Of a stretch of 64,000 nt of DNA, positions 51,971 to 61,264 are shown piece after piece. This DNA comes from Stygiobacter sp. RIFOXYC2_FULL_38_25 (GTDB lineage Bacteria > Bacteroidota > Ignavibacteria > Ignavibacteriales > Melioribacteraceae). The position numbers and the translations under genes are program-made. Under the pieces are notes generated by a model. The model saw only the letters and a list, made by a program, of their open reading frames with translations. It made no database searches and was not told the DNA's origin. The stretch's first letter is position 1. Each line of letters opens with the position of its first letter. The stretch covers positions 203,009-267,008 of the forward strand of contig MHAZ01000012.1 in assembly GCA_001803165.1 (NCBI GenBank). The letters are read 5' to 3'.

Positions 51971-54073
51971 CTAATCAAGGAATTCCCACGTCACCCCAAA
52001 ACGGAGCCCTCTGGGCTGAATCGGGTAGAAAGGGACGACGGAAAATTGAGAATTCAGCAAATTTTCCCAAGTGAAATAGATAATTGCGCTTTCTTGGATT
52101 CTGCCGGCAAGGAAAAAATCAATTTGTAATGAAGGAGTAAATTCTGTTAAACCGATTTGAGAATAAATACCGTTGCTGGTATCAAACAAGTAGGAAGAAG
52201 AAATGCCCTTCTCAAAATCGAAGCGCTGCTCGTAGCGCGAACCGTAACTATAATAGTTAAATCCGGTTTTGAGTTTTAGATTGTTGTTGAACAGAGTATC
52301 AATGTAATAAACACCGCCGTTTGAGCTAAACTTTGGCAATCCGTTTCTGATACGCTCATCCTCAGAGAGATACAAAGTTGAATTTGTGTTGAAATGAATT
52401 TTCCAGAAACTTAATTGTGCTTGCAGTGTTAAGCCTTGCGTTGCTGCATCAACTGTATTAACAAAATGAGCCTCATCGTTAAACTTAGTAGAACTATCGG
52501 CAAAAGCACTCACGAGTTCGTTGTTATTCTTTGTGAGAAAATATCCGGCGGAAATTTTCAGCCAATCAAAATCTGCCGAAGCTTTTAGTTCAACTGTTTG
52601 GATTTTCTGATTTCGGTTGCTTAAACCACCGCCTAAATGATAGAATCCGCCTGTGTGAAATAGTTTTTCGAGTTGCGAGAAAGGTTTTTCGAAATGTGAA
52701 AAACCGGCGTAAGCGGAAAATTGGTTGGTAAAATTTATCGCAACATCGCCGCCAAGTCCAAAGCTATTCTTATCAGAATCGTTGATAAGGTATTTTAAGA
52801 AGACTGACGGAAGTACTCTGTTGTCTGCTAATTTCAGAGTTGTAATAAATGAAGTAGCTAATGAAAAATTGGTGAATTCTCTCTGAAGCAATTCGGCAAT
52901 GTATTTGTTGCGTTCAAATGTTGTTAATGATACAAAGTCAAAAATTCCAGTAGAATAGTCTTGTCTGAATCTCACTCCAATGGTCTGCACTTTATTATCA
53001 CGCGAAACCGGAATCACATTCTCAGATACAGTCCCGCTGATATTCTGTCTGAACTCAGAAAGATCATCTTTATAATAGAATGCAAATTCACTTGGAGAGT
53101 TTTCAATTAGTCTAGCCAGCAAAGACGCAGAGAAAAAATTATTAGTACTTGTTAAATATCTATTTGGGAATCGAACTACTGCTGTAAGGTTATCATAAAT
53201 TAGTTCTTCTAAAGCGAAGTTTGGGAAGCGATTGTGTGTTGCAGTAAGGTCAACACCGCCATTTAAACCAACAGTTGATTTAACATGCTTGTAATTAATA
53301 CGTATAGTTTCGCTGGGCGATAAAAGATAATTCAATCGAATGTTGCCCATCCAATTGGAAAACTGGCTGTTTGTGTAATAAGAATCCGAACCGTGGTTAG
53401 TTATTTCGATGTAAGTATTCAGTTTCTTAAATGGAGCGATATTGAAGATTCCATCTATCAATCCTTCGCCGGAAGGCGCTTGGTAATATCGCAAGCGGGA
53501 ATATGGCTTGCTCGATGAAGGCTCCCGCGAAATAATATTTACGGCAGCAATATTACTATTGCCTAATAAAAACCCGCGTGAAAGAGGCATTACCTCTATT
53601 GAATCTATACCTTCAGATTGAAATAAATGGAGATCAGTAAAATTTGTTAGTCTGTTGGTAATGCTTATTCCATCGTTTAGAAAGGCGGTTGATGTTGCAC
53701 TAAGACCAAACAAACTAACATCAGTCGGCATACCACCAGCACCAAGTCTTTTTATAAATAAACCGGCTGCACCCTTTAAATAATCCTCTGTAAAACGGTA
53801 ATCAATTGATTCTAAGGTATTCTTACTCACTTTACCGTTAAGCAATGCTGCGCCCGATAGAGAGCCGGGTGTAATTAACTTAGTTGCACTTTTAGCTATA
53901 ACTGGCTTTGTTGAATCCGGTGTAACTACGCTCTTAGTTCTAAGTGTGTCTAATCCGGCAGCAGCTTTTTTGCTAATTTGCCCAAAGCCAAAAGAGTTCC
54001 AGCACATAGATATGAAAAGGGTAACAAGCAGTGTCTTCGTCTTACTAAACCGAAAATATTTTCTTCGCTTCAT
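51971..54073 (-). CDS. TonB-dependent-receptor-like outer-membrane protein
   Basis: A 700-residue protein with an N-terminal signal-like segment (TKTLLVTLFISMCWNSFGFG). A plug-like region follows (about 80-190; GAGGMPTDVSLFGLSATSTA, LNDGISITNRLTNF, IDSIEVMPLSRGF), then a long run of short alternating strands typical of a beta-barrel, ending in an aromatic-rich C-terminus (GLRFGVTWEFLD). It could import an oligosaccharide made by the adjacent amylase, using the TonB/ExbBD system at 27-29 kb. No TonB box was identified, and the match to the family is by layout rather than by strong motifs. Confidence 0.65.
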   Translation of the reverse strand: MKRRKYFRFSKTKTLLVTLFISMCWNSFGFGQISKKAAAGLDTLRTKSVVTPDSTKPVIAKSATKLITPGSLSGAALLNGKVSKNTLESIDYRFTEDYLKGAAGLFIKRLGAGGMPTDVSLFGLSATSTAFLNDGISITNRLTNFTDLHLFQSEGIDSIEVMPLSRGFLLGNSNIAAVNIISREPSSSKPYSRLRYYQAPSGEGLIDGIFNIAPFKKLNTYIEITNHGSDSYYTNSQFSNWMGNIRLNYLLSPSETIRINYKHVKSTVGLNGGVDLTATHNRFPNFALEELIYDNLTAVVRFPNRYLTSTNNFFSASLLARLIENSPSEFAFYYKDDLSEFRQNISGTVSENVIPVSRDNKVQTIGVRFRQDYSTGIFDFVSLTTFERNKYIAELLQREFTNFSLATSFITTLKLADNRVLPSVFLKYLINDSDKNSFGLGGDVAINFTNQFSAYAGFSHFEKPFSQLEKLFHTGGFYHLGGGLSNRNQKIQTVELKASADFDWLKISAGYFLTKNNNELVSAFADSSTKFNDEAHFVNTVDAATQGLTLQAQLSFWKIHFNTNSTLYLSEDERIRNGLPKFSSNGGVYYIDTLFNNNLKLKTGFNYYSYGSRYEQRFDFEKGISSSYLFDTSNGIYSQIGLTEFTPSLQIDFFLAGRIQESAIIYFTWENLLNSQFSVVPFYPIQPRGLRFGVTWEFLD

Positions 54074-54249
54074 AGTAAATCAATTCCTTATAGAAATTAG
54101 CCGGGCAGTTTCAGCCGTAATTTTATTGCTTCATTCATACTTTTGTTCTAAATCAATTGTTTGATTAATAAGACAAAAACTGTTTGTTTTATATTAAAAA
54201 AATACTAATTTCCAATTGAAATTATTCACCAAAATAAAGGGCAAAAGCA

Positions 54250-54534
54250 ATGTCAATGACAAAAGGACAAATCTTAACTCACATGGCCAAAAAATCTGGT
54301 CTTAGCAAAAAAGCAACCGGCGAATTCGTTAACGAATTGGTTTTTCTTGCTTACAAAGAAGCTAAAAAAGGTTTCGTCATTCCTGGATTAGGAAAACTCG
54401 TTCTTGTAGATAGAAAAGCAAGAACCGGTAGAAATCCAAAAACTGGTGAAGCAATTCAAATTCCAGCTAAAAAAGTTGTAAAATTTAGAATAGCAAAACA
54501 AGCTAAAGATGCTATCTTGATTTACAAGAAGTAA
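54250..54534 (+). CDS. HU/IHF-family DNA-binding protein
   Basis: A 94-residue small basic protein. The HU fold is clear: TKGQILTHMAKKSGLSKKAT, then FVIPGLGKLVLVDRKARTGR and NPKTGEAIQIPAKKVVKFR, including the beta-arm motif RxGRNPxTGE. AAAGGG lies about ten bases before the ATG. It probably bends DNA and packages the nucleoid. A terminator follows. Confidence 0.93.
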   Translation: MSMTKGQILTHMAKKSGLSKKATGEFVNELVFLAYKEAKKGFVIPGLGKLVLVDRKARTGRNPKTGEAIQIPAKKVVKFRIAKQAKDAILIYKK

Positions 54535-54549
54535 TCTTAACTTTTTTCA

Positions 54550-54581
54550 AAAGGCCCCGATCTCAAAAGCGGGGCTTTTTT
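54550..54581. terminator. Terminator after the HU-like gene
   Basis: GCCCCG and CGGGGC pair around ATCTCAAAAG, with a run of six T residues following on the plus strand. On the minus strand CTTTTG follows the stem, so it may also serve the convergent membrane-protein gene. Confidence 0.85.
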
Positions 54582-55068
54582 ATTTTAAAGCACTCATTTG
54601 TTTCATCTTGCTTAATAGTTCTGTGTAAAGTTCTTCGTTAATGTTTTTCAAAATTACTTTTAATAATTCCTTAAACTCACCCTGCGCGAAAAAACCGATG
54701 CTAATATTTCGTTTCGAATCATGAATATAAACCGGACGTGTATTCCAGCCTGAAAACATTCCGCCGGAAATTCCATCAATATCTGCGAACTCAATACGCA
54801 AAATCTTTTTGCTCAAGAAAAAATTTTCGCAAGTAATTCCGGCTTCATCGCTTCTTATTCTAAAAGGAAAAGACCTATAGCTGTTCAAGTAAAATCTGTT
54901 AACGAGATAAATTATTACCAGATTTAGCAACGCGACAAAAACGTAATACCACTTTTGAAAAGCGAGCATAAAAGATGCTATGGTATAAAATAACAGCAGT
55001 AAGGTAATTGCAATATTGACATAACGATACCAGAATTTTGCAAATATAGAATATGAGTAGGTCTTCAT
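54580..55068 (-). CDS. Two-helix membrane protein of unknown function
   Basis: A 162-residue protein with two close hydrophobic segments at about 16-57 (YVNIAITLLLLFYTIASFML and YYVFVALLNLVIIYLVNRFY) followed by a cytoplasmic or periplasmic domain with alternating short strands (FPFRIRSDEAGITCENFFLS, ILRIEFADIDGISGG) that could be PH-like. Not recognised as a named family; the stop lies at the edge of the terminator. Confidence 0.5.
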   Translation of the reverse strand: MKTYSYSIFAKFWYRYVNIAITLLLLFYTIASFMLAFQKWYYVFVALLNLVIIYLVNRFYLNSYRSFPFRIRSDEAGITCENFFLSKKILRIEFADIDGISGGMFSGWNTRPVYIHDSKRNISIGFFAQGEFKELLKVILKNINEELYTELLSKMKQMSALK

Positions 55069-55164
55069 AAGTTTTATTTTCTTTTCAGCAAATTACAAAA
55101 AATGACATCCATTCTTTTATTTCAAGATTCATTATCTTCGCAACGAAAAAACACGAGTATATAT

Positions 55165-56154
55165 ATGTATGATTTGTTGGTGATTGGCGCCGGTCCTGCC
55201 GGCATTAGTATGGCGGTTGAAGCATGCCATTCAGGCATTGATTCGGGCAAGATTATTATTCTTGAAAAAGCTGAAGAACATTCTTTTTCAATCAAGAAGT
55301 ATTATCCCGATTCTAAACTTGTTTCAGCCAATTACAAAGGTTTTGAAGCGAAATGTTCTGGTGTTATGTGCATTCCGGATTTAACAAAGCACGAAACGAT
55401 TTCGTATTTGGATAAAGCTATTCTTGAAAACAATTTAACTGTGCATTACAGCGAAACCGTGTGGAAGATGCATCAGAATGAGGATAAGTCATTTATTGTT
55501 TATACCGAGAAAGGCGAATATCACACAAAGATTGTTGCAATTGCTATTGGAATTCTTGGCAAGCCAAATAAACCGGATTATAAAATTCCGCTCAAACTAA
55601 AAGAGCGGGCTTTATTCGATGTTACCACTGTAGAAATAAGAAATTCCCGTGTACTTATCGTTGGCGGCGGTGACTCTGCTTCCGAGTATTGCCAGTTCTT
55701 AACTCAAAACGGCAACGAAGTTTATCTTAGTTATAGAAAAAAAGATTTCACCCGTATGAATGAAATTAACCGGGAAAGTTTATTAGAACTTGAACGAGAA
55801 AAGAAAGTTGTGATTCTCCGTGAAAGTAATGTTGTTGCTCTCGAAGAAAAAGATGGAATGCCATACGTGAAGTTTCAAGAAGAAAGATTTGGTGAACAAA
55901 CTTATGATTATGTTGTTTACGCTTTAGGCGGTTCAACACCGGAAAATTTTTTGAAAATGCTTGGTATTGAGTTCGACGGAGAAGACCCAATTCTAAAAGA
56001 ACATTACGAAACTTCTGTTCAAGGTTTGTTTCTAACAGGAGATTTAACCGCTGGTACTAAAGGCGGCTCAATTATATGGGCATTTAATTCATCAAACACT
56101 GCCATGAGAAAAATCTGCCGTGATTACCTTAATTGTAAAATTGATATAGAATAA
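55165..56154 (+). CDS. FAD/NAD(P)-dependent oxidoreductase (thioredoxin-reductase-like)
   Basis: About 329 residues. The FAD Rossmann motif is MYDLLVIGAGPAGISMAVEA at the N-terminus; the NAD(P) motif is RVLIVGGGDSASEYCQFL near residue 170; FAD-binding TGDLTAGTKGGSIIWAF lies near the C-terminus. The layout resembles YpdA/TrxR-like flavoproteins, but the active-site CxxC of thioredoxin reductase is not seen. The ATG at 55165 is preferred over an upstream ATG at 55102 because it starts directly at the FAD motif. It overlaps serA by one base. Confidence 0.85.
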   Translation: MYDLLVIGAGPAGISMAVEACHSGIDSGKIIILEKAEEHSFSIKKYYPDSKLVSANYKGFEAKCSGVMCIPDLTKHETISYLDKAILENNLTVHYSETVWKMHQNEDKSFIVYTEKGEYHTKIVAIAIGILGKPNKPDYKIPLKLKERALFDVTTVEIRNSRVLIVGGGDSASEYCQFLTQNGNEVYLSYRKKDFTRMNEINRESLLELEREKKVVILRESNVVALEEKDGMPYVKFQEERFGEQTYDYVVYALGGSTPENFLKMLGIEFDGEDPILKEHYETSVQGLFLTGDLTAGTKGGSIIWAFNSSNTAMRKICRDYLNCKIDIE

Positions 56155-57401
56155 TGATGACACAAGAACCCAAACTATATTCGTTGGCAAAGGAAAAAAT
56201 AAAAATACTTCTATTGGAAGGAATGCACGAAAACGCTCTCGAGCTTTTTCATCATCATGATTACACAAACATTGAGTACATCAAAAGCTCGCTTGAGGGT
56301 GAAGAGCTAATTGAAAAAATAAAAGATGCTCATTTAATTGGGATTCGCTCAAAGACTAATCTAACGGAAGAAATTCTTGAGCATGCAAAAAAGCTAATTG
56401 CAATTGGCTGTTACAGCATTGGCACAAATCAAGTTGATCTTGAAGCGGCAAAACTAAGAGGAATACCGGTATTTAATGCGCCGTTTTCCAACACGCGCTC
56501 TGTAGCAGAGCTTGTAATCAGCGAATGTATTTTTCTTATTCGCGGAATTCCGGAAAAGAATTTTTCTGCGCATAACGGCAAATGGTCTAAGGATGCTTCT
56601 CATTCATTTGAAGTTAGAGGAAAGAATTTAGGAATTGTTGGTTACGGGCATATCGGTTCGCAAGTTTCAATTCTTGCTGAATCGTTAGGAATGAATGTTT
56701 ATTACTATGATATTGAAAAGAAATTAAACCTCGGTAACGCTAAGGTTTGCTCAAAATTAGATGAACTGCTTTCAATCTCTGATATTATAACTTTGCATGT
56801 CCCGGAAACTGATGCGACTAAAAATTTGATTTCTGCCAGAGAATTAAATCTAATGAAAAAAGGCTCGTTCTTAATCAATGCCGCAAGAGGAACAGTTGTG
56901 AACATCGAAGACCTTGCTGAAGCATTGGAAAGCAAGCATATTGCCGGGGCTGCTGTAGATGTTTTTCCTGAAGAGCCGAATTCAAATAAAGATATGTTTA
57001 TAAATCCGCTTCAAAAATTCCCAAATGTAATTCTCACTCCTCACATTGGCGGCAGTACATCAGAAGCCCAAGCTAACATAGCACTTGAAGTTTCTGAAAA
57101 ATTAGTTAAGTATTGCGATGTTGGTTCATCAATTGGTGCTACAAACTTTGTAGAAATTTCATTAACTCCTCACTTCGAATGTCAGCGCTATCTTCATATT
57201 CACAAGAACCAACCTGGTGTTCTTGCCAAGATTACAAATATCTTCACCTCTAAAAACTTAAATATTGCTTCTCAGTATTTGCAGACAGATCCACTCATTG
57301 GATACGTTATTATTGATATTGATAGTAAAGAAGATTCCGACGGAATTTTAAGAGAGCTTAGGGCTATACCGGAAACTATTAAAACAAGAATGCTGCTGTA
57401 G
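56154..57401 (+). CDS. serA: D-3-phosphoglycerate dehydrogenase with ACT domain
   Basis: A 415-residue SerA of the short (E. coli-like) type with a single C-terminal ACT domain. NAD-binding and catalytic segments are visible: NTRSVAELVISECIFLIRG, LGIVGYGHIGSQVSILAES, NAARGTVVNIEDLAEAL and LTPHIGGSTSEAQANIALEV (catalytic His). The ACT domain starts near HIHKNQPGVLAKITNIF. It makes 3-phosphohydroxypyruvate for serine synthesis and is likely inhibited by serine. Its start overlaps the oxidoreductase stop by one base. Confidence 0.93.
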   Translation: MMTQEPKLYSLAKEKIKILLLEGMHENALELFHHHDYTNIEYIKSSLEGEELIEKIKDAHLIGIRSKTNLTEEILEHAKKLIAIGCYSIGTNQVDLEAAKLRGIPVFNAPFSNTRSVAELVISECIFLIRGIPEKNFSAHNGKWSKDASHSFEVRGKNLGIVGYGHIGSQVSILAESLGMNVYYYDIEKKLNLGNAKVCSKLDELLSISDIITLHVPETDATKNLISARELNLMKKGSFLINAARGTVVNIEDLAEALESKHIAGAAVDVFPEEPNSNKDMFINPLQKFPNVILTPHIGGSTSEAQANIALEVSEKLVKYCDVGSSIGATNFVEISLTPHFECQRYLHIHKNQPGVLAKITNIFTSKNLNIASQYLQTDPLIGYVIIDIDSKEDSDGILRELRAIPETIKTRMLL

Positions 57402-57485
57402 TAGTTTCTAGTTTCTTTCTTTGCACTTTATAATTAATAGTGTCGTTTGTTTCAAGCTAAACACTGAATCAGAACTATAATCTCA

Positions 57486-60473
57486 ATGAATAGAAGAAAA
57501 TTATTTCTCGTTTTACTTTTCATCACTCCAATCTATTTGGTGCCGCAATCTATTGTTGATCTTGCTTTGAAAGATAAGAGCAGAATTTCAATCCAGAAAT
57601 GGAATGAAGATAGCGGGCTGCCGTCGAATGATATTTCCGATCTTCTAATCAGTAAGCAAGGATTTCTGTGGATAGGTACGGAATTTGGGCTGGCTCGGTT
57701 TGACGGTGCAGAAATCAAAAATTATAATTTGTTAAACACTCCGGAAATTAAAGCCAATAAGGTTCTTGATTTATATGAAGATAAAAGCGGCTCACTTTGG
57801 TTTGCAAATGGAACCGGCGGCATAGTTAAATACTTAGGCGGTGTATTTAATAGATATGGCATTGAAAACGGCTTGCCCGAAAACAATTGCAGCGGTATTG
57901 TTGAAGATAAAAGCGGTGTGTATTGGATTGGAACTCGCGGCGGGGGATTAGTAACGCTAAAAGGTAATTCCATAAAGACAATGAATTTGAAAAACGGATT
58001 TCCGAGTGATAGAATTACAGCGATTGCTAAAGACAAAGATGACAACATATGGGTAGGCACCAATAACAAAGGTGTTGTTAAAATAAATAACAAAGGGCTG
58101 GTTGTCTTCGATGAATATTTGGGATTGCCGAACAAATTTGTTTACGATTTGTTTGTGGACTCAGCTAATCGTGTTTGGGTTTTCTTCTCTGAGGGTGTCG
58201 CAGTAATTGAAAATGGAAAAGTGATTATCCCGGAGTTTCTGAAAAAATTTGAGAAGACTGCTATTACCTCTATAGCGGAAGATAAAAACGGAAGAGTTTG
58301 TGTTACGACAATAAGTGCTGCTTATGCCCTGATTGGAAATGAGTTTGTAGAATTCTTCAATGTTGGAAACAGCAAAGAAGTTCGCTTGCAAGAAATGCTG
58401 ATTTGGAATGATGACATTTGGTTCGGCACTAAAGAAGCGGGTATTTATAGATTGCGCGCCAACAAAGTTCAAAATATATCTGAGGAAAACGGATTACCCG
58501 GAAAGATTGTCTCCGCAATTTTTCAAGATTCTCAGAATAGAGTTTGGATGGGCTGCGAAAAGAAACTCGTTCTTTATGATCAGAACAAAAAGAAAGTAGT
58601 AAAAACTTTTGATTTGCCCGCCTCCGATATTCTTTCATTTTGCGAATTGACTCCAAACAAGATATTGATTGGAACAAGGACAGCCGGCTTGTGGGAGATG
58701 AATAATTTCCAAATCAGAAAACTTGCCGGCAAAAATGAGCTGGGTTCAAATTTGATTCGAAGTATTGTAAAAAATGATGATGGTTCCGTAGTTATAGGCA
58801 CTAATGGAAATGGAATCATAATAATGAATGAGAAAACTTTTCAGATCATAAATAAAGAAAAGGGACTCTCGTCAAATTTAGTTTCGTGCATATCAAGAGA
58901 TAACCAGAATCAACTTTGGATTGGCACTACCGGCGGGGGAGTAAACATTCTCAATGCCCAAAACAAACCCATAATAATTAACAAAGCAAAGGGATTAGCA
59001 CACAATAATGTTACCTCAATAATTCACGATGGTAATACTACTTGGATTGCAACTAACGGCGGAGGCTTGAGCCGAATAAGCGGGAAGGAGATTGTCAACT
59101 ACACAATCAATAACGGATTGTATGAAAACAGAATATTCAATATGGCTGACGATGGAAATGGAAGATTATGGTTCACTACAAGGAAAGGAGTCTTTGTAAT
59201 TTCGAAAGATCAACTGAATGATTTTGCCGTTAGGAAAATTGCTAAGGTGAACTATCAGCTTTTTACAAAAACAGAAGGCATGCTAAGCGATGAATGCGAA
59301 ACGCTAACTATGCAGACAATTCTGATGCAAAAATTCCAAGTTTTAGCAGCTACTACTTCCGGTGTTTCAATAATCAGTTTTGTTAACCTTGTCGGCAAAG
59401 AAATTGCGCCCAAGACTTTTGTAGATGAAATAAGAATTAATTCACGCACTGTGCCTCTCGATTCTTCCAGAGCGTACTCACCCGGAACAGAAAATCTTGA
59501 AATACATTATTCCGGCATTTCTTTCGATCATGGAAAGAATCTCTCATTCTATTATAAACTTGATGGTTTGGATGATAAGTGGATAAGCGTTGGTTCACGC
59601 CGAGCCGCGTACTTTACACATCTTCCTCCAGGTAAATATACTTTTAATGTGAAAGCAGAAACGCCGCAAGGAACAACCAGTGTTTCGCCCGCCTCTATTA
59701 CTTTTTCTATAGAACCATATCTATATCAAAGACTTTGGTTTCAGATAGTCTTAGCCTTCGTTTTGATAGGAGCGATAGCTGGAATTGTTAGATTTATTTC
59801 TGTTCGTAAGCTAAGGCTTAAACTTGATAGAATTGAAGCGCAGGCAGCTCTTGAAAGGGAAAGAATTCGTATTTCCAAAGACATGCACGATGAACTTGGC
59901 GCAGAGCTTACTAAAATTGGATTACTTAGTGAGATTGCTAAAAATAATTTTCGAAGCAATTCTCAAAATCTTGAACTTGATTTAGACAAAATTACCGATG
60001 CCAGCCGCGATGTTGCAATAACAATGGATGAAATTGTTTGGGCGGTAAATCCAAAAAATGACAAGATTGATAGATTGTGTAGTTATATAGCCAGCTATGT
60101 GCAAGAGTATTTATCATTAACAGACATTCATTTAACTCTCACAGTCCCGGATACCTTGCCGGAAGTTTTTATGTCTGCAGAATTGAGGCATAATGTTTTT
60201 CTTGTTATCAAAGAAGCGGCTAACAACATAGTAAAACACTCCAAAGCAAAAGAAGTAGTTTTTGATGCAAGTTATTCTGACAACAATTTGGAATTTACAC
60301 TTACCGATGATGGTATTGGCATTTGCGATTCAGTAGATGAGTTTGGAAATGGATTGATCAATATGAGAAAAAGAATAAAAGATAACGGCGGATATTTCGA
60401 GATAAAAAACAATATTCCTAAAGGAACAATTGTTAGAATTACTGTTCCCCTAATTAATCACACGATTGTGTGA
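57486..60473 (+). CDS. Two-component propeller histidine kinase (Reg_prop, Y_Y_Y, HisKA_3)
   Basis: A 995-residue sensor kinase. A signal-like N-terminus is followed by more than ten beta-propeller repeats (GLPSNDISDLLISKQGFLWI and GTEFGLARFDG are typical), a Y_Y_Y domain (about 650-740), one membrane helix (about 750-772; WFQIVLAFVLIGAIAGIVRF), a HisKA_3 helix with phospho-acceptor H801 (DMHDELGAELTKIGLLSEIA) and an HATPase_c domain (LVIKEAANNIVKHSK; LTDDGIGICDSVDEFGNGLI). The periplasmic propellers probably sense a polysaccharide or peptide. It overlaps a palindrome at its stop, and its partner response regulator follows. Confidence 0.92.
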   Translation: MNRRKLFLVLLFITPIYLVPQSIVDLALKDKSRISIQKWNEDSGLPSNDISDLLISKQGFLWIGTEFGLARFDGAEIKNYNLLNTPEIKANKVLDLYEDKSGSLWFANGTGGIVKYLGGVFNRYGIENGLPENNCSGIVEDKSGVYWIGTRGGGLVTLKGNSIKTMNLKNGFPSDRITAIAKDKDDNIWVGTNNKGVVKINNKGLVVFDEYLGLPNKFVYDLFVDSANRVWVFFSEGVAVIENGKVIIPEFLKKFEKTAITSIAEDKNGRVCVTTISAAYALIGNEFVEFFNVGNSKEVRLQEMLIWNDDIWFGTKEAGIYRLRANKVQNISEENGLPGKIVSAIFQDSQNRVWMGCEKKLVLYDQNKKKVVKTFDLPASDILSFCELTPNKILIGTRTAGLWEMNNFQIRKLAGKNELGSNLIRSIVKNDDGSVVIGTNGNGIIIMNEKTFQIINKEKGLSSNLVSCISRDNQNQLWIGTTGGGVNILNAQNKPIIINKAKGLAHNNVTSIIHDGNTTWIATNGGGLSRISGKEIVNYTINNGLYENRIFNMADDGNGRLWFTTRKGVFVISKDQLNDFAVRKIAKVNYQLFTKTEGMLSDECETLTMQTILMQKFQVLAATTSGVSIISFVNLVGKEIAPKTFVDEIRINSRTVPLDSSRAYSPGTENLEIHYSGISFDHGKNLSFYYKLDGLDDKWISVGSRRAAYFTHLPPGKYTFNVKAETPQGTTSVSPASITFSIEPYLYQRLWFQIVLAFVLIGAIAGIVRFISVRKLRLKLDRIEAQAALERERIRISKDMHDELGAELTKIGLLSEIAKNNFRSNSQNLELDLDKITDASRDVAITMDEIVWAVNPKNDKIDRLCSYIASYVQEYLSLTDIHLTLTVPDTLPEVFMSAELRHNVFLVIKEAANNIVKHSKAKEVVFDASYSDNNLEFTLTDDGIGICDSVDEFGNGLINMRKRIKDNGGYFEIKNNIPKGTIVRITVPLINHTIV

Positions 60474-60475
60474 TT
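60456..60475. promoter_or_regulatory. Palindrome AATCACAC-GATT-GTGTGATT at the kinase stop
   Basis: A perfect 8-base inverted repeat with 4-base centre that spans the kinase stop codon, 27 bases before the response-regulator ATG. A related palindrome occurs at 61190-61209 after the regulator gene. It may be a binding site of the LuxR-type regulator or an RNA hairpin. Confidence 0.4.
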
Positions 60476-60502
60476 CTATAGAACTTACGAAACAATAAAT
60501 TA

Positions 60503-61159
60503 ATGAAAACAAAAAAGCTGATGAGCCAAAACGATATCATACGAATAGCGCTAATAGAGGATAAAAAAGAAATCCGTGAAGGGTTAAATATTCTCATTTC
60601 CGGTTCTACCGGATTTAACTGCGCTGCATCTTTTGCCGATGCAGAGAGCGCCATAAGAAAAATTCCCTCTCTCGATATAGATGTTATTCTGATGGATATT
60701 AATCTGCCTAATATGAGTGGAATAGATTGTGTAAAAGTTTTAAAGCCGCTCCTTCGTAACACGCAAATCATTATGCTGACTATGTACGATGACAATGAAC
60801 ATGTATTTGAGGCATTAAAAGCGGGGGCTGCCGGCTATTTGCTAAAACGAACACCACCAGCCAAAATACTCGAGGCTGTAAAAGAAGTACACACAGGCGG
60901 TTCTCCTATGTCAATGCAAATTGCAAGAATGGTGGTAAAATCTTTTTCAGAAAAACCGGCCGGAACAAAGTTGGATGAAAAATTAACAGAAAGAGAATTT
61001 GAAATACTCGGTCAGTTATCGAAAGGATTACGCTACCAGGAAATTGCCGATAAACTTTTTATAAGTGTTGAAACAGTAAGAACTCACCTTCGCAAGATTT
61101 ACGAAAAGCTGCAAGTACGCAATTCGACAGAAGCTGTATTGAAATACCTTCAAAAGTAG
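60503..61159 (+). CDS. NarL/FixJ-type response regulator
   Basis: A 218-residue regulator. The receiver domain has acidic pocket E19/D20 (IALIEDKKEIREGL), phospho-acceptor D65 (VILMDINLPNMSG), the Thr of IIMLTMYDD and the Lys of GYLLKRTPP. A LuxR-type HTH follows at about 150-218 (LTEREFEILGQLSKGLRYQE then IADKLFISVETVRTHLRKIY). It follows its kinase by 29 bases and precedes a T9SS protein that it may control. Confidence 0.93.
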   Translation: MKTKKLMSQNDIIRIALIEDKKEIREGLNILISGSTGFNCAASFADAESAIRKIPSLDIDVILMDINLPNMSGIDCVKVLKPLLRNTQIIMLTMYDDNEHVFEALKAGAAGYLLKRTPPAKILEAVKEVHTGGSPMSMQIARMVVKSFSEKPAGTKLDEKLTEREFEILGQLSKGLRYQEIADKLFISVETVRTHLRKIYEKLQVRNSTEAVLKYLQK

Positions 61160-61189
61160 TCCGGTTTGATTTACGTTAAAGCCTCAGCA

Positions 61190-61209
61190 AATCACACTTT
61201 TAGGTGATT
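61190..61209. promoter_or_regulatory. Partial palindrome AATCAC-N8-GTGATT upstream of the T9SS gene
   Basis: A 6-base inverted repeat with an 8-base centre (ACTTTTAG), resembling the palindrome at 60456-60475. It lies about 55 bases before the ATG of the T9SS protein gene, within the expected promoter region. Candidate operator for the upstream LuxR-type regulator; not proven. Confidence 0.35.
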
Positions 61210-61264
61210 GAAGACTACCTATCCTAATTTTAGATTTATTCCGGATATTAAACGGAGAATTAGC

